Shown here: one piece after another, positions 55,151 to 64,000 of the stretch | How positions within the stretch are numbered: the stretch's first letter is position 1 | Layout of the letters: each line of letters opens with the position of its first letter | Assembly (NCBI GenBank): GCA_963930735.1 | Contig: OZ005741.1 | Span: forward strand, 63,377,089 to 63,441,088 | Direction of reading: 5' to 3' | From: Dioctria linearis | Taxonomy: Eukaryota > Arthropoda > Insecta > Diptera > Asilidae | DNA: 64,000 nt | Notes under the pieces: generated by a model | Told to the model about the DNA's origin: nothing | Databases searched by the model: none | Seen by the model: the letters and a program-made list of their open reading frames with translations, nothing else | Program-made: the position numbers and the translations under genes

Positions 55151-57579
55151 CCCTCTAAAGCCACAATTTTTTTTTTTTGAGTCTAAAAAATTAAAGGGGG
55201 ATACTTTTGGCATGAGAAACATAAATCTAATGTCAGAAACTCGACTTGATGCATCGCTCATCACTACAGGTAAATATAAAGAGCCCAGCCTCGCGGCGGA
55301 CCTGGGTCGCATGGTGAAAAAAAAGCTCAGGTGTTTTTTCGTTTTTATGAATAAAAAATGCATTTATAAATTGAAACTAATTTTTTATTCAAACAAAATG
55401 GTATGAAAATGAAACTGGCTATTGTCCACGATTATGAAAAGTAAAAACAAAAAAGCAATTCTTTGTAGTTGAATTGCATAAGTTTAAATTAAATTTTTTG
55501 CAAAATGCTTGGGTTTCTGATGTGCATTTCGGCATATTGCACATTTTTTTACCTGTTCTATCCAAAAACATGCACCAGTGACCTACTTGGTCAAATCGAA
55601 CATTGTCTGGAGGCAGATATGCCTTTTTTAGTTTCGCTGTAGGTGGCATTGACGATGATGATGTTGATGGGCGACCACGTTTCACAGGTTGAACAGAGTC
55701 CATTGCGCAGAGAGTTTCTGCCACCTCAGTTCGAAAGTTAGGAAGTTCGTTCCTGGGCTTTCCTTCGTGCAACCTATGGTATAATATGTAGGCATTGACC
55801 ATAGCCAGATTCAGCAAGTGAAAAAATGCGATTTGTCCATTTTGTGGTCTTCATGCGGATGTGGTAGCGACCGATAAGGCTATCCATTAGGTCGACACCA
55901 CCCATGTGCTTGTTGTATTCTTTTATGATATTTGGACAATCGATTTCCACGTTCTGTTTGCATTTTCGGTCCCATCGTATAGCCTTCTGAAGTTGTTGGC
56001 CCACATTTCGCGAGACAAAGGGTTTGGAACCAACGTAGGTTGATAACAGACGAACAGTTTTCGTGTCCCGCCATAGAACTTTACTTATGTCTACCCCATA
56101 AGCTGTGCCAACGTATTCTTCGGAATAGCCACGCTCAACTTTTTTCTTTGTAAGCTCTATTCCTGTAGATAGTTTGCTATTTGGTACTCGATTTGCTCGT
56201 ACTGTTCCCAGACTATAAATTCCACGGCTTCATAGATAAACCAGCAAGCCCAGAGATGTATAAAAATTATCGAAGTACACAATTTGGCTCATATTATCGG
56301 TAATGTGCTTCGACAAACGAACAACGATACTCGAAGCAGTTCCAAGATCCGGTCCATTCTTGTAAATTAAATTATCGCCGGCTCCAGAATAAATTTCGAA
56401 AGAATACGAAAAACCGGTTTCATCGCATAGAGCGAAGATTTTCGTTCCCCATTTATGAGGCTTAGCAGGCATATACTGACGTGTTGGATTCCTTTTCATT
56501 TTTGTGGAACACATTTGTTCATCAACACAGAGCCGTTGGCGCATTGGAATTGAAATAAATCGTTCATTGAAGTGTTTTATGAGCGGACGTACTTTATACA
56601 ACCGATCGTAGTCAGGTTCACCTTTTGGAATTATTGCAGAATTGTCGTTGAAATGTATTCTGCGACGGATCTCTTCAAACCGATGGTGTGTTATTGCTTT
56701 CCTAACTGGTTCAAACGAATGCCTTCCCCAATATGATCGGACGTTTGGATAGCGATACACAGACATGAAAATGAGTATCCCGAAGAATTTACGAAGCTCA
56801 GCTTCATCATTGACGAATAGGGTTGTAATATCTGCTTGACACGCGTATAAATTCATTTGGGTTCCCATGAGCTGGAGGAATTCTACGGTCACAAAATAGG
56901 AGAAGCAGTCATATGGAGTTTCCAATTTTTTTTAATTCAACCCGTAATACTTTTTGGCCACGAAAAGTTATCTCATTGACATGAAGCTGTAAATTTTTCA
57001 TTTTCCAAATCATGGTTTTGAATTCCGATGAATCGTTCCTAACTTCCTTGACGATGGCAGTAAAAACACCACTAGTAGAAGAAGTTGGATTACTTTCTTC
57101 GTCCGCATCCACTTCTCGCGAACGCTTATTGAACAGAGGAACACACGAGCACAACGAGAACTGGTGGGAGCAGAGGGAGCAGCAGATGTAAATTCAGCAG
57201 AACGAGAGCTAGAGGTAGCAGATGAAGCAGCAGAGATAACTTTTTCGGCAGATGCTTGTAATTCTGGAAAAGTTTTGTAATTATGCCTACCAATATTGAA
57301 TAGATTCACATTCATAACCATTTCTTCACCAATAATATCTCTGGATTTCGAGTACTGATGAATTGTTTTCGCCGCTTTGCGCTAAAAAATCACTTTGAAC
57401 TTTTACACTTGTCAAACGGAACGTAATAGAGCCTTTCACGGGAAACAAATTTTTATATCGAAAGTTCGCCTACTGTTTGTGCCTAACGGTTAAAGCAAAA
57501 AAAATTATTTGTGTGCGGTATGTACATCATAAAAATAGGGGTAAAACGCCGCCTTGAGGCGGACTGGGGCATTAGAGGG
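55151..57579 (-). mobile_element. piggyBac-like transposon, full length with TTAA at both ends
   Basis: TTAA at 55147-55150 and 57580-57583. Termini CCCTCTAAAGCC (left) and CCCTCTAATGCC (right, reverse complement) are inverted repeats with one mismatch. Length 2,429 bp, typical of autonomous piggyBac elements. Subterminal GGCGGAC..GGG words occur near both ends (55293-55310, 57557-57569), and the right one includes the palindrome CCGCCTTGAGGCGG. It contains one decayed transposase gene on the minus strand. Confidence 0.92.
55419..57321 (-). pseudogene. piggyBac-like transposase, frameshifts and one nonsense codon
   Basis: Starts at ATG 57321 (MVMNVNLFNIGRHNYKTFPE) and runs through a Ser/Ala-rich N-terminus. 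It shifts frame near 57150 and again near 56920. Main domain (56925-56230): CFSYFVTVEFLQLMGTQMNL, KFFGILIFMSVYRYPNVRSY, LCVDEQMCSTK (first D), KWGTKIFALCDETGFSYSFE, IVYFDNFYTSLGLLVYL (second D). A TGA (56230-56232) is followed in the same frame by RGIYSLGTVRANRVP and HMGGVDLMDSLIGRYHIRMK (third D region). After a frameshift at about 55830 come LLNLAMVNAYILYHRLHEG and a C-terminal cysteine-rich domain (GHWCMFLDRTGKKMCNMPKC) to 55419. Such enzymes excise and insert precisely at TTAA. All domains are recognisable but the gene is dead. Confidence 0.9.
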
Positions 57580-57583
57580 TTAA

Positions 57584-58383
57584 ACAATACCCAACAAGAA
57601 ACAAAAAATGTAATTTCTTTTTGATGGAGCTCAGCCCATTAAACCCCATTTAGGGGGGTTACCACCAAATAAAGCTCGCGATTTCTGTTCTCAAAAGCAC
57701 AGTGGAACATATCGCATATGTAATTTGAAAATTGCAACAAATCACTATATGTATACATGAAAAGCTATATGATGCTGTGGTATTCGTGTGCATTGTAATT
57801 GTGACCCCCCACCTAAAAAATTGAATAAAAAATATTTAAGATCGGACAAACGCACGAGCGCTCTTATAACGGTTCCACTTTTTACTTTTGTATGGAACCA
57901 TACTAAAACTTAACAACTGTAAAGTATAAGTAATGCAAAGATACAAGGAAAATAAATAAATAAAAGTTAAAATAATTCAAAACTAGTTATTACACAACAA
58001 TTTCACACACACACAATTACACACACAAATTTCATAAATACCGTTATTTATTTCAAAAACTTTTGTGTGTAAAAAAATCAAAATTTTGGAAATATTTGAG
58101 AATAATTTAAAGATGCTTAATTAAAATATACAGAGTAATACACTTTTCGACAGCTACTATTCTTGGCTATGCAATAAGCCAACATTAACCAAAATCTATA
58201 GCGTGGTTCAAAAGTTATACTCATTTATTCTCGCGAATATTGGCGAAATCTTCAACTGGCCACAGCTCCTAAAGGAAGGTGGGATGGTGGGGGGGGGGGG
58301 ATTTTTTGATCAGCTTACCTCAAGGAATCGCGTGGTATACCGGAAGGTATCTTGATCAGAATCACCCTGTATATATATATATA
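57584..58383. other. AT-rich spacer with a poly(G) run
   Basis: Flank of the piggyBac-like element. A G run of about 13 lies near 58289. No gene recognised. Confidence 0.4.
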
Positions 58384-58528
58384 GTTTTCTTTTTGCTCAA
58401 ATATTTTTTTCACTCCTAATTATTAATATTTTTAGTTTGTATTTTTTTATAACCCACTTCTTATTTATACTACAAAAGATTGTAAATCTTGTGTATATCA
58501 TCTAGCGAGGAATAAATTATTATTATTA
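58384..58528 (+). mobile_element. Solo 3' end of a CR1-like element
   Basis: AAAGATTGTAAATCTTGTGT, then AATAAATTATTATTATTATT, closely matches the 3' end of the 28.1-30.1 kb CR1-like copy (AAAGATTGTAATATCTTGTG then AATAAATTCTAATTCTAATT on its own strand), except for the tail unit (ATT instead of ATTCTA). The remaining upstream part is a T-rich untranslated region. Confidence 0.6.
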
Positions 58529-61027
58529 TTAGAATAGTATATGGTAGGGGGAAGGGGGGAGGGGAATTCTAAATCTTTTGGAAAATCGTCCTAAACAAAA
58601 CATTTATTGTGTTTTTTTTCATCTATTTATTTATTTATTTATTTATTTATAAGAATTTCATCAAAGATCTGATTACTGAGTTTACAACAGTATATGATCT
58701 ATATCTAAGCACAAAATTTCGTCATGTAGCAATCATTCATTCAAGAATTTATGTAGATTCTAGAACTCGTGATAACATCAAAATATTATACGAATTGGGG
58801 GTGCCCTCTTTAATTTGATATATAAAACTCTTCTGTACAAATCTTGATGCGGGAATTAAAACCTGGTTCACAATAAGCAAAAAATGGCTGCAGTGCAAAG
58901 GCTACTCGCCCTGCTTAAAGCTAAATCTATAAAGCCTGGATAGAAGGAGTTTTGTTTTTTACCCCATCCCGCCCATCTGGTAAAAGACGCTCTCCTGAAA
59001 AACGTATTATACCAAAAGATGTGCTATAGTAAATTTGAAATGCAGAAATATTGAAATTTTCGACCCAGCGATCAGAAAGTTGTTCTCATCAGTATGGTAA
59101 TTTCTGATCGCCTACCATAGAAGTAAATTTGGTACAGTTAAGTTTTTTTCAAAAATCTATTAGATGTCTCTATTTGGTGGCAAAGGTCGATATTAAAAGA
59201 AAAAAAAATTATTATTAACCAAAATTTTGTTCAGCTTGATATCACAGTAATTCTTTTAATTCATACTACTTTAGATACATGATATGATTCCATAATTACT
59301 GGAATTACTACATACAATCAGTTCTCAGATAATATTTTCGAAATATATTCGCTTTCCTATCAAATTAATCAAAAATTCACAAAATGTTGTCGCTCCTAAA
59401 AAGGCGGTAAAAGGTTTGATCGGCAAAATAAAAAAAAGGATCGATTAGATATTTTTATGTGTGTGAAAATCGCTTAAAAGTGTTCAGATCGGTATGGAAA
59501 TAAACTGGAGCAAACACAAATACAAATCTTGATTTTTAAAGGTTATATGTAGGACTAAAATTGGTTGCTTAATGCGCAATCCACTTTGGGAAATATTCAA
59601 ACTAATTTTTGATTTAATCATTTATTTTATCGTAATATTTTTACATAAATAAATGATATTTCCGGTATAAAAAAAAAAATTTTTATTCAATAATTGGTTA
59701 AATGGAATATGTGTCGACCTACACTTTATAGCGGTATATCTGCATAAAGCATAGGTACAAGTACATACATTTATTATAACTCTCTGGTTTTTATACAACT
59801 TCTTGTCTTTACCATTTTTGACTTTTTATTGAAAACGCCTGCTGAAATTCTTTTTGCGGTTAAAGTAACCGGTGTTGCTCGCTTACATATTTGTTTGAGC
59901 CTTTGTTTTTATATATTTATTGTACGTTTACATATGTATATGCATACATACATATATCCCCACAGCGGTAAACTGACATAAAATAAGAATAACCACAAAC
60001 AGTAAAGCAGTTAAAAGCAATTAAACTTAAAATCTCAATTTGCGGTTGAGTTTCTGAAATTTACTTATGTTTATTGTGGCAAGTTTTTCTGTTGTTGTTG
60101 TTTTTGTTGTTGTTTTCCCTTTCCATACACACATTATTCAAGTTAAACGTTCTCTTGTTAGATATGGTAGTCAGTAACTTTTTTCCATAAGAATCATTAG
60201 TATAAAACCAGTTAGTGCATCTACTGCCTCTAACAATGTCAATCACTTTTCACAGCTCCATTGACCAATTGCCCAAGTTATATTATATAGGCTGGTAACT
60301 ATTGTGTTGTTGTTGTTGTTGTTGTTGTTGTATAGCAGTTATACTGTGTGAAATGCCGGCTATTGTGTTAGTCAGATATGAATTTATAAAGATTTAATCA
60401 AATGCGACTAGGCCAAATAAAAATACTTCTAGCTTTAGCTATAGCCACTTCGTATGCCAAAACAACAATTTCAAACATGTTTTTCGCATGGGAGGCAGCT
60501 TAGTATGAGAAGAAATATATTCATAACTTGCTTGAAAAACTGCCTGATCTTGACCCAATAGGTGAGATTGAATTTAAAGAGTATAGTGAACTAATTTACT
60601 TGTTTTTTTTTTGTGGATTTGGATTTCCATATTTGACGGTGATCGGTGATTGTTTGCGCTTGCATCTAACCGGGGTGATAAATATTTCAAGAATTAGGTA
60701 ATTGTTGACACTTTGCTAGCAAAAAAAAAAAATGATTTGCTCATCGAATCTTAAATAAATAAATCAACTTATACAGAGATCAGTAATGGTTTTAGATAAT
60801 GAGCTAATATTTACAAATTGTTTTTGTGTTTCTGTGGTATTTCAGTTAAGTTAAGTTTAAATTGTGAATTCTTTTCATACACTCCAAATTAGAAGTACAC
60901 ACAGTGGCGGCGGACTTTTGGAATTTTTTCATTTCCGTGTATGCATTATCAACTGCCATTTTATGCAGCAAACACTATCATAAATTTTTGCGGGTTTTAT
61001 CTGCGTGTAGATGAAATGAAACCTGAA
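58529..61027. other. AT-rich stretch, no gene recognised
   Basis: Contains an ATTT tandem tract (58621-58650) and TACATA/ATGTATG words. The open frame 58609-58818 has no known motif. Confidence 0.4.
60304..60331. repeat. (GTT)n microsatellite
   Basis: Nine consecutive GTT/TTG units. A looser TTG-rich patch lies at 60090-60117. Confidence 0.95.
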
Positions 61028-63715
61028 AAATAAGGTTAGGTTAGGTAAGAAGGCTGCCGCTAGAAGACTAGCCTACATCAGTTAGATTTCCAGTGGGTAC
61101 ATTGTGATGCCCCTTGACCTCATAGGATAACTTTTAAAACCATCCTAGATCCATCCTGCTTTTCTAAGGAATCTCAGGATACATCTGAACTTATTATTTT
61201 GCAGCTCCCTCAGACTTTAAAAGAAGAAGTAGGTACCTAAATAGCTTAGCTCTTTTATTCATCAGAACAGGGTACTCGCAAAGTAGGTACGTGTTGGACG
61301 GATTTGATATCTTCCAAATCCTTACAGCTCCTGCAGAAATCATTCGTCTTCTAGCATGATCTCATATACTCCAGTGACTCATAATGACCCCTTCTTCTTT
61401 TGTCTTCTTACTGTCATATGCAGATCACAATTGCCCCGCAATACGGTAGGTTTCCCTGCTGATCCACCGGAGGCCTGCTTTTCGATAGGCTCCCCTGATG
61501 AGAGCACTTTTTGGCCAACTCATCAGCCATCACATTACCTGGGATATCCTTGTAGTCAGGTACCCAGCATAGGGTATCACCTTGTGCCGTGCAGTGAATT
61601 CCTAAAAGCGGGTCTTGCATAGCTGCACTGATTTTTATTTTACCAGCACAACATCCAGCGCCATAATGGCTTAATTTTTATTTTTTTCCCTCAGGTCATA
61701 TGACGCATATTCAATATATCTCAAATGCACTGCATCCTGCTACCCAGCACACATTGAGATGAAACATCATCAGCGCGATAATCACCTTCGGAATATAAAC
61801 CGGTTTATGTTTATTTTTACATGAAAATTTTGGTCTATTCATTCTGTAAAGCATTCGGAGTATTTACATATACATATCTAATGGATTTGGATTGGATTGA
61901 AACGAGGTTGGGATCCGAAAAGGTCCCTACAACATAGGCAAGAACAAGACCCATTCTTCACTCTCCAGACTTATGAGCAATTTCCATATGTCCCAACCGG
62001 GTGCTCTAACAAAGTTCAGAATTGGCCCCCAATCCTCCTTACCGGCTTCATGCAGTTCTTCAAAAAGGTGTGAGCCAAGGAATCTGTAACGTTTTTCTTA
62101 GAGATCTAGACAGTGACAAAGAAAATGACTCACCGTTTCGCATCCTCTACATACTGGATCTTTAACAAGCCCCATCATATGCAGGTAACCCCCTGAGAAT
62201 AGAGTGTCCAGTGAAAATTGACACTAGAGCTTTTAGAGTTGGCTGGCTTAGTCCCAGTAGCCCTTTCGTTTCATTTGGGTTGGCTAAGCCCCACAGCTCC
62301 TTTGTGGATCTATTGAAGGGTCATACAATCAAAGGCGACTATGTTGGCAGTCGGCCCAAGCCGAGATAGTAGAGGCGAGGCGTTTTGATGGGATCCCAAT
62401 TGTGCGGGAGATTTCCTCCAAGACGAGCTGGCTCTCCCGCCTTTTCATTCCCGCCAATGCTGCTTTGATCTATCAGCCAAAAGCACTAGTACCCCGTTGC
62501 TTTGAGAAAGAGAATTCAGGGTGGTTTTATGTACATTTCAATACAAGTTTGGAGGTTGTAAAAGGTTTTGACAAGGCCTTGACAGCTGCTTGGCTGTCCT
62601 AGCAGATTGCAATCTCCTTGTTCTCAATATCTGAGTTTAGGAGATACGTTCTCGCTTCAAGAATGTCCTTGACTTTCGCCTAGAAAATCGTTACATGGAC
62701 TTTAAGGGGTATGGAAATTTCCATGTGAGGCTCCTCACAGAAAACACCTGCCTCTACTGATTTAGAGGCGTCTGTATATATAATAGGGCTTGTTAATGGA
62801 CGTTGAAGCACGGAATGTGATTCCTATTCTGCTCTATCTGGAATTTTTTTAAGTTGCTCTTCAGCATAGTCTCGAGGAGGTGATCGGTGTCCCTGTCTAT
62901 GTCAGGTACGATGGACTGAACAAATTCAAAGGTGGATTCATGTGGAACTCCTGTACCAGAATGAATCCAGGCTCTGATTGAGATGCAGTTTCAGCGCAGC
63001 GATTAACGTTCCCATCTTGACATGTATTTGCAAGAAGTGTATGTTGAAGATGACCTGAAGAGACCAAATGCTGGTTGACTTGAGAGCGCCACTTACACTA
63101 AGTAGACACAATCTTTGAATCTTCTACAATATCTTGTGATGATTGGCGAGCTTCATTGTCACCACATTCACCACAGAACCGTAGATTAGTATGGGTCGGA
63201 TGATTCTAGTGTAGATCGAAAGGATCATCCATGGTTTAAGCCCCCACTCTTTCCCTATGGATCTGCGCCAAATCGCAATGGCTTGAAGAGCCTTTATTCG
63301 CTCTGGCCTGAAGGTGTGGCATCCAGCTTAATCTTCTATATAATATGATACCTAAATATTTTACCCTGTCCTTCAGTTCCAAACGTTTGGAGCCGATATG
63401 AGTGCAGGTACAATCTAGGAGTATTCCTTTTCTTAGTAAAGAGGCATAAATATGTTTTCAATGGATTAATGCAAATTCCTAAATTCTTAGCCCAGTCCGT
63501 AACTAGTCGGATCGCGTTCTGCACCAGTCTGCATAGCTGTTACTGTTTTGTACCCCCTTCCAGGTGAGCGTCAGATAGAGAGCATCTACAATGAGCACCC
63601 ACAACAAAAGTGATAAAATACCGCCTTGAGGGGTGCCTCTCTGGACGCTTTTTAGTCTGCTTACCCCGTTCAGTTCGGCAAAGACTGTTGTATTGTTCAA
63701 CATGTGTGTGATCTA
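61028..63715 (-). mobile_element. 5'-truncated RNase-H-type non-LTR retrotransposon
   Basis: Minus strand: the RT begins directly at the upper edge (LNNTTVFAELNGVSRLKSVQ, RGTPQGGILSLLLWVLIVDA), then a damaged YADW in place of YADD (63524-63535), MQNAIRLVTDWAKNLGICIN and KTYLCLFTKKRNTPRLYL. RNase H follows: IIYTDASKSVEAGVFCEEPH (~62745-62790), ICxDSQAAVKALSKPFTTSK (~62530-62605), LCWVPDYKDIPGNVMADELA (61540-61600; the usual GH is altered). A C-terminal FCRSCKDLEDIKSVQHV zinc-finger region comes next. The 3' end is a CCTAACCTAACCTTATTTTT tail (plus strand 61030-61049). Many frameshifts. RGTPQGGxLSPLLW-type RT with RNase H fits the I/R1/LOA-type groups. Confidence 0.82.
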
Positions 63716-64000
63716 GTTGTTTTATAGTATATAATACTTTGCTCCTTTAATTTATAAAGTATTTCAAAATAATCGTAATTTATTCTCTATTACCATGGCG
63801 ATATCACTTTCTTCTCGTCTAGGCAATGCTCATGTGATACGTACTTCTTCGTGATTGCTTGGCGATATCTTTTTCTTATCTTCTACAGGTATTGCTCTTG
63901 TGCTCCCTAGATGATTGGAAAGCAATTATAATCCAGAAGTATTGCATTCGGGGCACATTCCTTCCCGAAGGACGAAAAAATACTTAAGATTCATTAATAA
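63716..64000. other. Flank, nothing recognised
   Basis: AT-rich sequence upstream of the truncated retroelement. No RT motif continues here, consistent with 5' truncation. Confidence 0.4.

Noticed and set aside
61035..61047. TTAGG telomeric array
   Set aside because: Only two to three units, at the 3' end of a reversed retroelement; not an array.
1..64000. CRISPR arrays, tRNA/rRNA genes, LTR retrotransposons, riboswitches or bacterial operons
   Set aside because: I saw no regularly spaced direct repeats, cloverleaf or B-box words, paired LTRs or compact operon-like coding; the texture is eukaryotic intergenic DNA.

Overview
This window looks like repeat-dense, AT-rich chromosomal DNA from an insect, most likely a higher fly (Diptera, Cyclorrhapha). 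The evidence is the transposon mix: CR1-like, Jockey-like and RNase-H-bearing non-LTR retrotransposons, a DD41D (rosa-type) mariner, Tc1- and Tc3-like elements and a piggyBac-like element. AT-rich spacers with TACATATG/GTATGTA-type words fit the same picture. A tephritid fruit fly would fit, but the species is inference. I found no bacterial genes, tRNA, rRNA or CRISPR array, and no complete host protein-coding gene.

Layout. 0-2 kb: a Jockey-like RT remnant, a small fold-back repeat with a Harbinger-like coding scrap, and a ~140 bp inverted duplication. 2-8.8 kb: the most intact object, an almost full-length L1-superfamily (Tx1-group) retrotransposon. Its ORF1 is intact, with a CCHC knuckle. 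Its ORF2 (endonuclease, RT, zinc knuckle) is broken by a single in-frame TAA. Two hairpins and a poly(A) tail follow. 9.2-11.7 kb: reversed RNase H and RT fragments, with a 206 bp MITE inside. 12-16.6 kb: a two-ORF CR1-like element with several frameshifts. 17-17.4 kb: a possible host leucine-rich-repeat fragment and an exon-like block. 18.8-20.8 kb and 24.8-26.8 kb: further reversed non-LTR fragments on either side of a DD41D mariner (23.1-24.4 kb).

27.8-31.3 kb is a three-layer nest. A Tc1-like transposase gene is split by a CR1-like copy with a long open RT frame, and again by a truncated retroelement with a 13 bp target duplication. 32.1-33.75 kb has the look of a host promoter and untranslated leader (E-box, TATA, strong splice donor). 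34.3-37 kb is a second nest: a Jockey-like RT split by an RNase-H-type insertion with a 12 bp target duplication, followed by another RNase H fragment. 38.25 kb holds a clean Harbinger-like MITE. 41.6-43.0 kb is a Tc3-like element with long terminal inverted repeats. 44-54.3 kb holds scattered RT, mariner and RNase-H-type scraps, a 581 bp TIR element and a 400 bp tandem duplication. 55.15-57.58 kb is a full-length piggyBac-like element with TTAA at both ends and a decayed transposase. 61.0-63.7 kb is a reversed, 5'-truncated RNase-H-type retrotransposon.

The parts do not form one pathway. The window is a record of successive insertions, several of which can be ordered relative to each other. 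If a host gene is present, the best reading is leader exon(s) near 32-33.7 kb with most of the rest being intron or intergenic DNA.
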